NCBI RefSeq assembly: GCF_004345745.1
Contig: NZ_SLXJ01000001.1
Location: 124,001-188,000 of the forward strand
Source of the DNA: Nicoletella semolina
GTDB lineage: Bacteria; Pseudomonadota; Gammaproteobacteria; Enterobacterales; Pasteurellaceae
Length of the DNA: 64,000 nucleotides
Direction: 5' to 3'
The position numbers and the translations under genes are program-made. Below the pieces are notes generated by a model. The model searched no databases. It had not been told where the DNA came from and worked only from the letters and a program-made list of their open reading frames with translations. Shown here one piece after another: positions 19,534 through 31,445 of this stretch (positions within the stretch are counted from its first letter, which is position 1; every line of letters starts with the position of its first letter).

Positions 19534-21042
19534 TTATTCAGCCAATTGTGAGTTGCTTTTATTAATTAAGAATTGGCTTAACAGCGGTACAGGGCGACCT
19601 GTTGCCCCTTTCATTATCCCTGATTTCCAAGCTGTTCCTGCAATATCCAAATGTGCCCAAGGGTATTTTTTCGCAAAATTAGATAAAAATACACCTGCAG
19701 TAATGGCTCCGCCTAAGCGTCCGCCAATGTTGGCGAGATCAGCAAAGTTGGATTTTAATTGCTCTTGGTATTCTTCACCCATTGGTAAACGCCAAGCCTT
19801 ATCATCAGATTGTTCTGCAGCTTGTAGTAAATCGCTAGCCAAAGTATCGTGGGTCGAGATTAAACCGCTATTGTGTGTGCCAAGTGCAACCATACAAGCT
19901 CCTGTTAGGGTGGCAACATCAATGACTAATGCTGGATTAAAACGCTCAGCATAAGTTAGGGCATCGCATAGCACAAGGCGACCTTCTGCGTCCGTATTTA
20001 ATACTTCTACTGTGAGACCTGACATTGTTGTAACAATATCACCTGGACGGTAGGCGTTACCATCAACCATATTTTCACAGCCTGCAAGTATGCCGATAAC
20101 ATTAAGTGGAAGCTGCATTTGGGCAATAGCTTTCATTGTACCATATACGCCAGCAGCACCGCCCATATCATATTTCATCTCGTCCATTGCCTCTGAAGGC
20201 TTAATCGAAATACCGCCTGAGTCAAATGTCATTCCTTTTCCAATCAGTACAATCGGCTTTGTATCAGGAACAGTCGCATTGTTATAATGGATAATTGACA
20301 TAAATGCACGATTTTCCGAACCTCGAGAGACAGCTAGATAAGCGTTCATACCTAGCTGTTCCATTTCTTGTTCATCAACAATCGTTGTCGTGATATGTTC
20401 ATATTGTGAGTCAAGGGATTGTGCCATCTTAGCCAAGTATTTAGGTGTGCAGACGTTAGGTGGGCAATTGGCAAGATCTTTGGCAAAATTTGCACCGATT
20501 GCAATACTTGTGCCGTGATTGACCGCTTGTTCTGCGAGTGCAAATGCTTTGGGGTCATCGACATTAAAAATGACTTCACGCAGTGTATGCTTGGTCTCTG
20601 GTTTAATGCTTTTAAAATCGGTATAAGCGTAGCGATGATTATAAATGGTTTCAATAGCAAAGCGGATATTCCAGTAAGTTGAACGTGTTTTGGTTGTTAA
20701 ATCGCTCAGATAACATACCGCATCAGTAGAGCCAGTACCGTCAAGGGTTTCTATCATTTTTGTGATGATTTGCTTATACTGACGTTCGTTAAGTTCTCCT
20801 TCTTTGCCACAGCCAAGCAGCAAAACACGATCTGCTAACACGTTGGGAAGATGGTGTAGCAACAACGCTTGCCCAACTTTCCCCTCCAAGTCGCCTTTTT
20901 TCAATAAGGTCGTGATGTAACCATTGCTTAATTTATCAAGCTGTGCTGCACTACTTGATAAACGTTGTTCTTCATATATGCCTATAATCAGGCAAGCAGT
21001 GCGTTGCTGTTCAATCGCACTCTGTTTTACGCTAAATTCCAT
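19534..21042 (-). CDS. pepA: Leucyl aminopeptidase (cytosol aminopeptidase) PepA
   Basis: Hexameric M17 metallopeptidase that removes N-terminal residues from peptides; in E. coli it also acts as a DNA-binding accessory factor (XerCD/cer, carAB). 502 residues (E. coli 503) from the ATG at 21040-21042 (complement), chosen because GGAG lies 8 bases upstream; a TTG-started extension of four codons is rejected. The M17 signature [10 protein letters not shown], metal-binding [10 protein letters not shown] and DMGGAAGV, and [13 protein letters not shown] are all present. Divergent from lptF, the same neighbourhood as in E. coli and H. influenzae. It contains one uptake-sequence core. Confidence 0.97.
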   Translation of the reverse strand: MEFSVKQSAIEQQRTACLIIGIYEEQRLSSSAAQLDKLSNGYITTLLKKGDLEGKVGQALLLHHLPNVLADRVLLLGCGKEGELNERQYKQIITKMIETLDGTGSTDAVCYLSDLTTKTRSTYWNIRFAIETIYNHRYAYTDFKSIKPETKHTLREVIFNVDDPKAFALAEQAVNHGTSIAIGANFAKDLANCPPNVCTPKYLAKMAQSLDSQYEHITTTIVDEQEMEQLGMNAYLAVSRGSENRAFMSIIHYNNATVPDTKPIVLIGKGMTFDSGGISIKPSEAMDEMKYDMGGAAGVYGTMKAIAQMQLPLNVIGILAGCENMVDGNAYRPGDIVTTMSGLTVEVLNTDAEGRLVLCDALTYAERFNPALVIDVATLTGACMVALGTHNSGLISTHDTLASDLLQAAEQSDDKAWRLPMGEEYQEQLKSNFADLANIGGRLGGAITAGVFLSNFAKKYPWAHLDIAGTAWKSGIMKGATGRPVPLLSQFLINKSNSQLAE

Positions 21043-21215
21043 CGAATACTCCAATGCTTTTTTCTGTTTAAAAGGGTATAATTCTATGCAAGTTAATGGC
21101 TATTTTGCAAAAAAATGAGCAAACTAGACCGCTTGAGCTTGCAGGAAAATACATAAGCAAACTACTAATTTTCATAAAAATTGCAAGTATAAATTGATCA
21201 AATGAGAAGACTATC

Positions 21216-22313
21216 GTGATTTTAAGTCGATATTTAACAAAGGAAATTTTTAAAAGCCAGCTAGCAATTTTGTTTATTTTGCTAGTGATTTTTTTCTTTC
21301 AGCAATTAGTGAGAGTATTAAGTTCAGCGGTCAGTGGGCGTGTGCCGACAGATCTTGTGTTGAATTTGCTTGGGTTGGGTATGCCGACTATGGCACAGTT
21401 GATGTTGCCGCTATCGCTTTTCATCGCAATTTTACTGACATTAGGGCGTTTTTATGCAGAAAGTGAAATCACCGTGATGCGAGCTTGTGGTGTTGGACAG
21501 AGCTTATTGGTTAAATCAACGTTGTTGCTCTCTGTTATTACCACTGTGGTTGCGACTTATAATGTTTTTTGGTTAGCACCTTGGGCAATGAATAAGCAGA
21601 GTGAAATGTTAGCTGAAGCGAAAGCTAACCCTCGTTTTGCCGCATTATCCGCAGGGCAATTTATGTCAGCTGGGGGCTATGTTTTATTTATTGATAATAT
21701 TCAAGATAATAAAATCAATCATATTTATGTTTTTCAACCTGAGCAGCAAAAAGGAAACAAACCGTCTGTTGTTGTCGCAGAGTTGGCACAATTACAGGGG
21801 CTGCCAAATGGCGACCAGATGCTGACGATGAAAAATAGTACAAGGTATGAAGGCACGCCACATTCTGCAGAATTTAATCTCGCTCACTTTGATAACTACA
21901 CTGCCTATCTAGGTTATCAAGAAGTGGAGACTGATGAAAAATTGGTGCAGCGAGCGAGTTTGGGTCAATTACTCAATAACGATTCAGCAGAAGCAAAAGC
22001 AGAGCTGCAATGGCGTTTTGCGTTAATTTTTTCTGTACCTTTGATGGCGTTGCTTGCTGTGCCGATGAGTAGCGTTAATCCACGGCAAGGGCGTTTTGCA
22101 AAATTATTGCCAGCGTTATTGCTCTATTTAATCTATTTCCTATTGCAAAGTTCGCTAAAATCTGCTGGTGGTGCTGGGAAATTAAATGTATCTGGTTTAA
22201 TGCCGCTTGTTTCTGTGGGTTTTTTAGTATTGGGTGTTATCCTAAATAGTTGGAACAGTAAATGGTTATCCGTATTACGTTATCGATTAACCTCTAAAAA
22301 GGTGATTATTTAA
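21216..22313 (+). CDS. lptF: LPS export permease LptF
   Basis: One of the two inner-membrane permeases of the LptB2FG ABC exporter that extracts LPS and passes it to LptC. 365 residues (E. coli 366). GTG start with GAGAAG upstream; a nearby ATG is out of frame and closes at once. Three N-terminal membrane helices with [16 protein letters not shown] and the coupling-helix segment [16 protein letters not shown], a periplasmic beta-jellyroll domain (about residues 130-245), then three C-terminal helices ([16 protein letters not shown]). Overlaps lptG at TAATG, so the pair is co-translated. Confidence 0.96.
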   Translation: MILSRYLTKEIFKSQLAILFILLVIFFFQQLVRVLSSAVSGRVPTDLVLNLLGLGMPTMAQLMLPLSLFIAILLTLGRFYAESEITVMRACGVGQSLLVKSTLLLSVITTVVATYNVFWLAPWAMNKQSEMLAEAKANPRFAALSAGQFMSAGGYVLFIDNIQDNKINHIYVFQPEQQKGNKPSVVVAELAQLQGLPNGDQMLTMKNSTRYEGTPHSAEFNLAHFDNYTAYLGYQEVETDEKLVQRASLGQLLNNDSAEAKAELQWRFALIFSVPLMALLAVPMSSVNPRQGRFAKLLPALLLYLIYFLLQSSLKSAGGAGKLNVSGLMPLVSVGFLVLGVILNSWNSKWLSVLRYRLTSKKVII

Positions 22314-23383
22314 TGAATATATTAGAACGCTATATTGGCAAAACCATTCTTAGTGCCATCTTACTCACCTTATTTTTATTAGTTGGGTTGGGAGCAATTA
22401 TTAAATTTGTAGAGGAATTTCGTTCCGTTGGTAAAGGAAGCTATGATGGATTGCACGCAGCATACTATACTTTTTTAACCATACCTCGAGATGTGGAAAC
22501 ATTTTTCCCCATTGCAGCTTTGCTTGGATCATTAATGGGGCTAGGAGGGCTTGCAAGCCGTAGCGAGCTAGTTGTGATGCAATCTGCGGGATTTTCTCGT
22601 TTTCGCATTGGGGTAGCTGTGATGAAAACTGCCATTCCATTGGTATTATTCACGATGATTATGGGGGAATGGGGCGTACCTCAAACGGAACAATTTGCTC
22701 GAAATATGCGTTCTATGGCACAAAGTGGCGGATCAATGTTAGCTACCCAAGGTGGATTTTGGGCAAAAGATGGGCAAGATTTCATTTATATCCGCCAAAT
22801 TCAAGATGAACAACATTTAAACGATCTACTTATTTACCAATTTAATGAACAAAGGGAGTTGAATGCGATCATCAGTGCCAAAAAGGCGGAATATGTAGGT
22901 AAAGATTGGGTGTTGAAGCAGGTTGAACGTTCCAATTTGACCGAAAACCGAATTACCCAAATTCAAGGTGCTGATCAAATTTGGAAAACTAGTATCACAC
23001 CAAGTAAATTAGGTGTGGTTTCTCTTAAACCAGAATCACTTTCTATTTCAGGGCTTGCGGATTATGTCGGGTTTTTAAAAGAAACTGGGCAAGATCCGAA
23101 ACGTTTTGAGATTACATTTTGGCGAAAAATATTTCAGCCTGTTTCAATGGCTGTAATGATGTTATTGGCGATTTCATTTATCTTCGGACCATTGCGTAGT
23201 AGCACGATGGGGGCAAAGATTGTCATTGGTATTTTGGCAGGCTTTGTATTTTATGTCTCAAATATTGTCTTTGGCAATTTGAGCCTCGTTTTTTCTTGGC
23301 TTCCCGTTGCCTTTGGTAGTCTTTTACCAAGTCTAATCTGCTTATCTGTAGTTTGGTGGCTCTTGGTCAGAAAAAGAGGCTGA
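22313..23383 (+). CDS. lptG: LPS export permease LptG
   Basis: Second permease of the LptB2FG LPS exporter. 356 residues (E. coli 360). N-terminal NILERYIGKTILSAIL, the coupling-helix motif LASRSELVVMQSAGFS, a periplasmic domain about residues 130-265, and C-terminal helices beginning FWRKIFQPVSMAVMMLLAISF, all as in LptG. The start overlaps the lptF stop by one base. dnaE follows after 37 bases on the same strand. The genes for LptB, LptA and LptC are not in this window. Confidence 0.96.
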   Translation: MNILERYIGKTILSAILLTLFLLVGLGAIIKFVEEFRSVGKGSYDGLHAAYYTFLTIPRDVETFFPIAALLGSLMGLGGLASRSELVVMQSAGFSRFRIGVAVMKTAIPLVLFTMIMGEWGVPQTEQFARNMRSMAQSGGSMLATQGGFWAKDGQDFIYIRQIQDEQHLNDLLIYQFNEQRELNAIISAKKAEYVGKDWVLKQVERSNLTENRITQIQGADQIWKTSITPSKLGVVSLKPESLSISGLADYVGFLKETGQDPKRFEITFWRKIFQPVSMAVMMLLAISFIFGPLRSSTMGAKIVIGILAGFVFYVSNIVFGNLSLVFSWLPVAFGSLLPSLICLSVVWWLLVRKRG

Positions 23384-23420
23384 TAGAGAGATTAAGAGAT
23401 AAGAAATATATAGGAAAATT

Positions 23421-26400
23421 ATGTCGGCCCCTCGTTTTGTTCATCTTAAAGTTCATTCTGATTTCTCAATGGTCAATGGTTTGGCAAAAATCAAACCATT
23501 GCTGAAAACTGTTGCCTCCAATAATATGGTGGCAATGGCATTAACCGATTTTTCTAATTTTTGTGGTTTGGTTCGGTTTTATGGTGAGGCATTAAGTTCA
23601 GGGATTAAGCCGATTATCGGTGCAGATATTCTATTTCGAGCAGAAACAGGTAAAGATGAGTTTTTTGAGCTGACGTTATTGGCAAAAAATAATCAAGGGT
23701 ATCAAAATATTACACTGTTGCTCTCTAGGGCATACCAGCAAGGTTATATGGATTTTCCCATTGTGGAGAAAGCGTGGTTGGCAGAACTGAATGAGGGCAT
23801 AATCTTGTTATCTGGCGGTCGCAATGGTGATGTTGGTAAGGCGTTATTGAAAGAGAATGTAGCAGAGGCGGAGACACTGCTGGGCTTCTACCAACATTAT
23901 TTTCCTAATCATTATTACCTTTCTCTTTGCCGAACAGGGCGAGCTGATGAAGAGCGTTATATTCAACAAGCGGTTAATTTAGCAAAAAAATTTGCAGTGC
24001 CTATTGTGGCAGTCAATGATGTACTTTTTCTTCAGCAAGAGGACTTTGAAGCTCACGAAATTCGAGTGGCTATTCACGATAGTTACACACTAGACGATCC
24101 GAAAAGACCGAAAAAATATTCGCCGCAGCAATATTTCCGCAGCGAAGCGGAGATGGTAAAGCTGTTTGCAGATTTGCCTCAAGCGATTGAAAATACACTT
24201 CATATTGCTCAACGCTGTAATGTGAATTTGCGTTTAGGCGAGTATTTTTTGCCTAATTTTCCAACGGGTGAGCTTTCTACGGAAGATTTTTTAGTGAAAA
24301 AATCTCGTGAAGGTTTAGAAGAGCGTCTAGAATTTTTATTTCCAGATCCTGTTGAGCGTGCGAGTAAGCGGTCAGTTTATGATGAAAGATTGCAAATAGA
24401 GCTTGATGTGATTAACCAAATGGGGTTCCCTGGTTATTTCTTGATCGTGATGGAGTTTATTCAGTGGTCGAAAGATAATGACATTCCTGTTGGACCAGGA
24501 CGAGGATCGGGGGCAGGTTCTCTCGTGGCTTATGCCTTGAAAATTACGGATCTCGACCCATTGGAATTCGATCTACTTTTTGAACGATTTTTAAATCCAG
24601 AGCGTGTTTCTATGCCTGACTTTGATGTTGATTTTTGTATGGACGGGCGAGATCGAGTGATTGAGCACGTTGCAGAGATTTATGGGCGTCAAGCGGTCTC
24701 GCAGATCATTACATTTGGTACGATGGCAGCAAAAGCGGTGATTCGAGATGTGGGGCGAGTTTTAGGACACCCTTACAGCTTTGTCGATAGGATTTCAAAA
24801 TTAATTCCACCAGACCCTGGTATGACGTTGGCAAAAGCCTTTGATGTTGAACCCAAATTACAAGAGCTGTATGACACTGATGAGGAAGTTGAAGCTCTCA
24901 TTGATATGGCACGCAAGCTAGAAGGGGTTACTCGCAATGCAGGTAAGCACGCAGGTGGCGTAGTGATTGCACCGACGGCGATTACAGATTTTTCTGCGAT
25001 TTATTGTGATTCAGAAGGGGAAAACCCAGTTACGCATTTTGACAAAAATGATGTGGAATATGCAGGCTTAGTTAAATTTGACTTTTTGGGACTGCGGACA
25101 TTAACCATCATAAAATGGGCGTTAGAGATGATCAACCAGCGTCTTGCTCGTGAGGGCAGACCTGCAGTGCGGATTGAGAGTATTCCGCTTGATGATCAAA
25201 AAGCGTTTGATCTCCTGTTGAAAGCAAAAACAACAGCGGTATTTCAGTTGGAATCAAGGGGAATGAAAGATCTGATTTCACGCTTAAAACCTGACTGTTT
25301 TGAAGATATTATCGCTTTAGTGGCACTGTTTCGCCCAGGTCCATTAGAGTCAGGAATGGTTCAGAACTTTATTGATCGTAAGCACGGTAAAGAGGAAGTG
25401 GCTTACCCTGATCCACAATATCAGCACGAATCACTCAAACCTATTTTAGATCCAACCTATGGTGTGATTGTTTATCAAGAACAAGTGATGCAAATCGCAC
25501 AAGTATTGGCAGGCTATACCTTGGGAGGTGCGGATTTATTACGCCGTGCAATGGGTAAGAAAAAACCAGAGGAAATGGCGGCACAGCGTGCCACTTTTGA
25601 GGAGGGGGCGATTAAAAACGGCATTGATGGGAGCTTGGCAGTTAAGATCTTTGATTTGGTGGAAAAATTCGCAGGCTATGGATTTAACAAATCGCATTCG
25701 GCCGCTTATGCTTTGGTTTCCTATCAAACCTTGTGGCTAAAAGCCCATTACCCTGCCGAATTTATGGCTGCGGTGATGACTTCTGAAATGGATAATACCG
25801 ATAAAATTGTTGGCTTGTATGATGAAGCGATTAATATGGGATTGACGGTTGTGCCACCAGATATTAACAGCGGTAGACATCGTTTTAGTGTGAATGAGAA
25901 AGGCGAAATTGTGTATGGCTTGGGGGCGATTAAAGGGGTAGGAGAAGGACCGATTGATGCAATGTTGGAGACTCGAGAAAAAGAAGGGATTTTTAAGGAT
26001 CTCTTTGATTTAACTGCTCGAGTTGATTTAAGAAAAGTCAATCGTCGTACCTTTGAAGGATTAATTATGGCAGGGGCATTCGATAAACTAGGTCCACATC
26101 GTGCCGCCTTGATGAAAAATTTAGAAGATGCACTTAAAGCTGCGGATCAACACAGTAAAATGGAAGAGCTTGGGCAAAGTGATATGTTTGGTGTGCTGAC
26201 GGAAACACCAGAGGAAGTTCAAAATGCGTACGCTAATACGCCGAAATGGACAGAACAAGTGTTGCTTGATGGCGAAAAATCAACATTAGGGCTTTATTTG
26301 AGTGGGCACCCTGTTGGACGTTTTTTAAAAGAGCTGTCTCATTATGCTCCAATTCGTTTGAATGAATTGCAAGCTACTCCAAGAGGACAGGTTGTGACTG

Positions 26401-26897
26401 TGGCAGGGTTGGTGATGAATTCACGCATTGCGGTAACGAAAAGAGGTAGCCGCATTGGGATTGCAACCATTGAGGATCGCTCTGGCAAGTTAGATATTAC
26501 TCTTTTTTCAGAAGCGTTGGAGAAATTTGGTCATTTGTTAGAGAAAGATCAGATTATTGTGGCAACAGGTGCTGTTCAGATGGACGATTTTAGTGGTGGT
26601 CTAAAAATGTCAGCTCGTGAATTAATCTCGCTTGATGAGGCAAGAACTCGTTATGCCCAGAGCCTTGCTTTGGTTGTTAATCACGAGCAGCTATCTCCAA
26701 GTTTTATTAAAATATTGAAAGAAATTTTAACGCCATACAAAGAAGGTATATTACCGTTACACTTCTACTATCAAAGCCCTGATGCGAGAGCGTTGTTAAA
26801 AAGTGGTGTCGAATGGTACGTTACACCACAAGAAGCTCTGTTAAATCAGTTACGCAATTTATTAGGGGAAAATGCTGTTGAGGTAGAATTTAGATAA
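23421..26897 (+). CDS. dnaE: DNA polymerase III alpha subunit
   Basis: Replicative polymerase of the Pol III holoenzyme. 1158 residues (E. coli 1160). N-terminal PHP domain ([19 protein letters not shown]); C-family polymerase core with [16 protein letters not shown], the catalytic pair in [13 protein letters not shown] and the third acidic site in [25 protein letters not shown]; helix-hairpin-helix, then the OB domain ([21 protein letters not shown]) and a C-terminal tau-binding region. In E. coli dnaE lies in the lpxAB-rnhB operon; here it follows lptFG. That is simple rearrangement. Confidence 0.98.
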   Translation: MSAPRFVHLKVHSDFSMVNGLAKIKPLLKTVASNNMVAMALTDFSNFCGLVRFYGEALSSGIKPIIGADILFRAETGKDEFFELTLLAKNNQGYQNITLLLSRAYQQGYMDFPIVEKAWLAELNEGIILLSGGRNGDVGKALLKENVAEAETLLGFYQHYFPNHYYLSLCRTGRADEERYIQQAVNLAKKFAVPIVAVNDVLFLQQEDFEAHEIRVAIHDSYTLDDPKRPKKYSPQQYFRSEAEMVKLFADLPQAIENTLHIAQRCNVNLRLGEYFLPNFPTGELSTEDFLVKKSREGLEERLEFLFPDPVERASKRSVYDERLQIELDVINQMGFPGYFLIVMEFIQWSKDNDIPVGPGRGSGAGSLVAYALKITDLDPLEFDLLFERFLNPERVSMPDFDVDFCMDGRDRVIEHVAEIYGRQAVSQIITFGTMAAKAVIRDVGRVLGHPYSFVDRISKLIPPDPGMTLAKAFDVEPKLQELYDTDEEVEALIDMARKLEGVTRNAGKHAGGVVIAPTAITDFSAIYCDSEGENPVTHFDKNDVEYAGLVKFDFLGLRTLTIIKWALEMINQRLAREGRPAVRIESIPLDDQKAFDLLLKAKTTAVFQLESRGMKDLISRLKPDCFEDIIALVALFRPGPLESGMVQNFIDRKHGKEEVAYPDPQYQHESLKPILDPTYGVIVYQEQVMQIAQVLAGYTLGGADLLRRAMGKKKPEEMAAQRATFEEGAIKNGIDGSLAVKIFDLVEKFAGYGFNKSHSAAYALVSYQTLWLKAHYPAEFMAAVMTSEMDNTDKIVGLYDEAINMGLTVVPPDINSGRHRFSVNEKGEIVYGLGAIKGVGEGPIDAMLETREKEGIFKDLFDLTARVDLRKVNRRTFEGLIMAGAFDKLGPHRAALMKNLEDALKAADQHSKMEELGQSDMFGVLTETPEEVQNAYANTPKWTEQVLLDGEKSTLGLYLSGHPVGRFLKELSHYAPIRLNELQATPRGQVVTVAGLVMNSRIAVTKRGSRIGIATIEDRSGKLDITLFSEALEKFGHLLEKDQIIVATGAVQMDDFSGGLKMSARELISLDEARTRYAQSLALVVNHEQLSPSFIKILKEILTPYKEGILPLHFYYQSPDARALLKSGVEWYVTPQEALLNQLRNLLGENAVEVEFR

Positions 26898-27002
26898 GGA
26901 TTGAGTTGATAGCTTTTTACTTTTATTCTTTTTCTACTTTATTTGACTATATGTGCTAATTTTGCAAAGAAATGACCGATTTTGACCGCTTAAAGGGGTG
27001 AT

Positions 27003-28292
27003 ATGTTACGTTTTTTTTATACTTTATTGTTTTATCTATTCTCTCCAATATTGTTGCTAATGATGTGGAGAAAAGCACGACAGATCCCAAAATGCTGCCA
27101 AAGTGTGATGCAGCGTTATGGCATTTATCATCAACATTCTCAACCGAAAGCTGATGGTATAGTGATTCACGCTGCGTCTGTCGGCGAGGTTATCGCAGCC
27201 ACGCCAATGGTTAAGGCTATTCAAGCACGCTATCCTGATTTACCAATCACGGTTACGACAATGACGGCAACAGGATCAGCAAGAGTACAGGCTAACTTTG
27301 GATCAACGGTCTCACATTTTTATTTGCCTTTTGATTTGCCAGATAGTATTAAACGTTTTTTGCGGTTTGTTCGCCCTCGTTTACTGCTTGTCGTGGAAAC
27401 GGAGTTGTGGCCAAATTTAATCACCCAATTGCATCAACATAATATTCCTTTTGGGATTGTGAATGCTCGTTTATCTGCTCGCTCTGTTAGGCGTTATCGT
27501 TGGGTAGCCAAGCATTTACCGACTCTCGTCGAGAGTATTGATTTTGTGCTTGCTCAAGATTCTGTTAGTGCCGAGCGTTATGCACAGATTGGTGTGCCAT
27601 CAGAAAAATTACTGACCGTAGGTAATTTGAAATTTGATTTGTCGATCACACCTGAATTATATCGGCAGGCAAAGCAGACGGCTGAATTGCTAAACATTGC
27701 AAATCGCCAAATTTGGATTGCAGGTAGTACGCACGAAGGAGAAGAAAAAATCCTATTGGCGGCACATCAGACATTGCTTGAAAAATACCCTAATTTATTG
27801 CTAATCCTTGTACCACGCCACCCTGAGCGGTTTGTTTCTGTCGAACATTTGCTGAAACAGATGGCGATAACCTATCAAAAACGGTCTGAAAATAGTGTAA
27901 TTCTGCCAGAGAGTAATGTATTGTTAGGCGATACGATGGGGGAGATGCTGTTGCTGTATGGTTTGTCCCAAATTGCTTTTGTGGGGGGGAGTTTAGTTGA
28001 AATTGGGGGGCATAATCCGTTAGAACCACTCGCTTTTAACCTTCCAGTGATTTCAGGTAAGCACACATTTAATTTCCCAGAGATTTTCACAAAGTTGCGT
28101 GAGGTCAATGGGGTAATTGAAGTGGAAAGCCGCTCTGAAGAGCTTGTTTTGGCAGTGAACAGATGTTTAGCGGAGCCTGAATTTGTGAAGCAACTTAGCC
28201 AAAAAGGTATGACTGTTTTAGCGGAAAATAAAGGTTCTGTTCAACGACATTTAAATTTTCTTGACGCCTATTTAGCAATGGCTATTGAGTAG
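27003..28292 (+). CDS. waaA: 3-deoxy-D-manno-octulosonic acid transferase
   Basis: Membrane-anchored GT30 enzyme that adds Kdo from CMP-Kdo to lipid IVA, starting the LPS core. 429 residues (E. coli 425). N-terminal membrane anchor (FFYTLLFYLFSPILLL) then the GT-B fold: IHAASVGEVIAATPM, TVTTMTATGSARV, LVVETELWPNLI, FGIVNARLSARS, and the donor-side motif VGGSLVEIGGHNPLEP. In H. influenzae KdtA is monofunctional with a phosphorylated Kdo; whether this one adds one or two Kdo cannot be read from sequence. coaD follows in the same direction, the kdtA-coaD arrangement also seen in E. coli. Confidence 0.97.
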   Translation: MLRFFYTLLFYLFSPILLLMMWRKARQIPKCCQSVMQRYGIYHQHSQPKADGIVIHAASVGEVIAATPMVKAIQARYPDLPITVTTMTATGSARVQANFGSTVSHFYLPFDLPDSIKRFLRFVRPRLLLVVETELWPNLITQLHQHNIPFGIVNARLSARSVRRYRWVAKHLPTLVESIDFVLAQDSVSAERYAQIGVPSEKLLTVGNLKFDLSITPELYRQAKQTAELLNIANRQIWIAGSTHEGEEKILLAAHQTLLEKYPNLLLILVPRHPERFVSVEHLLKQMAITYQKRSENSVILPESNVLLGDTMGEMLLLYGLSQIAFVGGSLVEIGGHNPLEPLAFNLPVISGKHTFNFPEIFTKLREVNGVIEVESRSEELVLAVNRCLAEPEFVKQLSQKGMTVLAENKGSVQRHLNFLDAYLAMAIE

Positions 28293-28293
28293 G

Positions 28294-28302
28294 CAAGCGG
28301 TC
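28294..28302 (+). repeat. Uptake signal sequence between waaA and coaD
   Basis: CAAGCGGTC followed by AATTTCTTTGAAAT, an Apl-type uptake core, directly after the waaA stop. Another core, in reverse, lies before waaA (GACCGCTT near 26988). Confidence 0.75.
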
Positions 28303-28347
28303 AATTTCTTTGAAATAAATGCAATCAATAGGGCTAACTGAGTGATT

Positions 28348-28854
28348 ATGCAAATGATGAAAAAAAAGCACGATAATTATAACGTGATTTATGCAGGAAC
28401 TTTTGATCCGATTACGAATGGACATATTGATATTATTCAGCGAGCGGCGAGATTGTTTCCGCACATCATTGTTGCAATTGCGGCGAATCCGAGTAAAAAC
28501 CCCTTGTTTTCACTTGAACAGCGTGTGGCACTAGTTGAACAAAGTATCGGAACGATGGGAAATGTTACTGTTGTTGGGTTTAGTGGTTTACTGGCTGATT
28601 TAGCGAAGCAATATGGGGCAAAATGTTTATTGCGAGGAATACGCAGCAGCGATGATGTTGAGTATGAAATCCAGCTTTCTCAGTTAAATCAACGTTTATC
28701 TCATCAATTAGAGACGATCTTTTTGCCCCCTGCGGTTGAATGGCGTTATTTGTCTTCGACAATGGTACGAGAAATTTATCGACATCAAGGAGACATTTCG
28801 CCATTTGTTCCTAAACCTGTTTATCTTGCCTTGCGTAATTTGAGTTCGTTGTAA
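28348..28854 (+). CDS. coaD: Phosphopantetheine adenylyltransferase
   Basis: Fourth enzyme of coenzyme A synthesis: transfers AMP from ATP to 4'-phosphopantetheine. About 168 residues from the ATG at 28348. A GTG at 28342 and ATGs at 28354 and 28357 are also in frame, and none has a strong ribosome site, so the start is uncertain by a few codons. Nucleotidyltransferase motifs: [16 protein letters not shown] (HxGH-type site), [14 protein letters not shown], and the ISST-like element [11 protein letters not shown]. Convergent with ung, with a seven-base gap. The N-terminal KKKHDN segment is slightly longer than in E. coli. Confidence 0.95.
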   Translation: MQMMKKKHDNYNVIYAGTFDPITNGHIDIIQRAARLFPHIIVAIAANPSKNPLFSLEQRVALVEQSIGTMGNVTVVGFSGLLADLAKQYGAKCLLRGIRSSDDVEYEIQLSQLNQRLSHQLETIFLPPAVEWRYLSSTMVREIYRHQGDISPFVPKPVYLALRNLSSL

Positions 28855-28861
28855 AAGGGTT

Positions 28862-29530
28862 TTATAGCGTTAGCGGTAGTTGCCATTCGATTTCTACGAT
28901 GCCTTGTTTTTTAAGGTAAGCGTTGGTTTGCGAAAAATGTCGGCAGCCTAAAAATCCTCGGTGAGCTGAAAGAGGGGAGGGGTGCGGTGCTTTTAATATG
29001 CAATGACGAGTGCCATCAATAACTTGTCCTTTCTTTTGTGCGTGGCTTCCCCAAAGTAGAAAAACCAATTTTTCTCGATGGCGATTAAGTTGGTGAATGA
29101 CTTTATCTGTAAAGGTTTCCCAACCGATATTGGCGTGAGAATGTGCTTTTCCTTGTTCTACAGTTAAGACCGTGTTGAGTAATAATACGCCTTGTTTTGC
29201 CCAATTGACTAAATAGCCGTGCTGAGGAATTTGAAAACCGACATCTTGAGCTAATTCCTTATAAATATTAATTAAAGAAGGAGGTGGGGCAATATTGGGT
29301 TTTACGGAGAAAGATAAGCCGTGAGCTTGGTTTGGACCGTGGTAAGGGTCTTGTCCAATAATCACCACCTTCACATCACAAAATTCAGTTAATGCAAATG
29401 CACTAAATACTTCTTGCTTGGGCGGATAAATTATTTTTCCGTTTACTCGTTCTTGGCTGACATAGCTTAAAATATGTTGAAAATAAGGCTTCTGTTTTTC
29501 CTCGCCAATTGCATCTTTCCAGCTCTTCAT
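28862..29530 (-). CDS. ung: Uracil-DNA glycosylase
   Basis: Family 1 UDG that removes uracil from DNA, starting base excision repair. 222 residues (E. coli 229). Catalytic water-activating motif [22 protein letters not shown], uracil-binding LLLNTVLTV, and the minor-groove/leucine loop [11 protein letters not shown] are all present. The start [13 protein letters not shown] fits the family. Convergent with coaD and divergent from grcA across a 219-base AT-rich spacer. Confidence 0.97.
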   Translation of the reverse strand: MKSWKDAIGEEKQKPYFQHILSYVSQERVNGKIIYPPKQEVFSAFALTEFCDVKVVIIGQDPYHGPNQAHGLSFSVKPNIAPPPSLINIYKELAQDVGFQIPQHGYLVNWAKQGVLLLNTVLTVEQGKAHSHANIGWETFTDKVIHQLNRHREKLVFLLWGSHAQKKGQVIDGTRHCILKAPHPSPLSAHRGFLGCRHFSQTNAYLKKQGIVEIEWQLPLTL

Positions 29531-29749
29531 TCTCTATCCTGTTAATCTGATGTTAATCTTTAAAACGATCGGTTAAAAATAAATGAAATTTGAATTTTCA
29601 TTTGTAAAATATCAAAAAATAAGCAGAGTTTTCTTGTTTTTTCTCCGATTTTTCTCGCTTTTTCTCAAATAATGGTTAAAATTACTATAATTTTTTAAAA
29701 TATCAAATTTTTTTATAATTTTACTTTCCCTCTAAATTAAGGAGTTTTT

Positions 29750-30133
29750 ATGATTAAAGGTGTTCAAATTACTAAATCTGCTAATAATAACTTGATTAAC
29801 TCTTTTTGGTTACTTGATGAAACCAAAAATGAAGCTCGTTGTTTATGTGCCAAAGGCGAATATCAAGAAGATCAAGTCGTTGAGCTTAGCCAATTGGGGC
29901 AAATTACTTACCGTGAAGTGCCTGTAAACATTGCCCCAACAATCAAAGTTGAAGGCGGTCAGCATCTAAATGTCAATGTGCTACGCCGTGAAACATTAGA
30001 AGATGCAGTGAAAAATCCTGAAAAATATCCACAGCTCACTATTCGTGTTTCAGGTTATGCCGTGCGTTTCAACTCATTAACGCCAGAACAACAACGTGAT
30101 GTCATTACCAGAACATTTACTGAAAGTTTATAA
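29750..30133 (+). CDS. grcA: Autonomous glycyl radical cofactor GrcA
   Basis: Spare glycyl-radical domain that replaces the damaged C-terminus of pyruvate formate-lyase after oxygen exposure or in acid. 127 residues, the E. coli YfiD size. The C-terminal glycyl radical motif is [17 protein letters not shown], with the radical Gly in VSGYAV. The N-terminal half is the YfiD-specific part. AAGGAG precedes the ATG by 7 bases. The promoter region is very AT-rich; I found no convincing FNR box in it. A strong terminator follows, so it is monocistronic. Confidence 0.96.
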   Translation: MIKGVQITKSANNNLINSFWLLDETKNEARCLCAKGEYQEDQVVELSQLGQITYREVPVNIAPTIKVEGGQHLNVNVLRRETLEDAVKNPEKYPQLTIRVSGYAVRFNSLTPEQQRDVITRTFTESL

Positions 30134-30165
30134 TCCATCGTTTATTCTTCGTTGATAACAAATTC

Positions 30166-30198
30166 AAGGACTTGGCTTATTGGGCTAAGTCCTTTTTG
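30166..30198 (+). terminator. Rho-independent terminator of grcA
   Basis: AAGGACTTGGC (30166-30176) pairs with GCTAAGTCCTT (30184-30194), an 11-bp stem with one G-T pair, followed by TTTG. It lies about 30 bases after the grcA stop. Confidence 0.88.
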
Positions 30199-30258
30199 TT
30201 ACCATTTCTACGGGCTTTTTGTATCTACTGGTTTTTTATTACTGTTTCATTATTAGCT

Positions 30259-31215
<957 letters not shown>

Positions 31216-31360
31216 TTAATCTCCGATGGACAAATAGAGTGTAAATATAGCATATAACTGGATTTGAATGTTAGTCGTGAAATTACCAAAGGAATAAATG
31301 ACAATGACAAAGGGGAAAAATACAAAAATATTGAGCAAAGCAGGCATAAACGAAAAACTA

Positions 31361-31407
31361 ACAAGCGGTCAATTTTTGCAAAATTATTGCAATTGATGAC
31401 CGCTTGT
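31361..31407 (-). terminator. Inverted uptake-sequence pair, terminator of malP
   Basis: ACAAGCGGTCAATTTTTGCA at 31361-31380 is a near-perfect Apl-type uptake sequence. Its inverse, GACCGCTTGT, lies at 31398-31407. The two form a 10-bp stem. Read on the minus strand the stem is followed by TAGTTTTTCG, a good terminator for malP. Confidence 0.8.
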
Positions 31408-31445
31408 CTGATTTTTATCTACGATTTTTTGTTTTTGTCCTCTCG

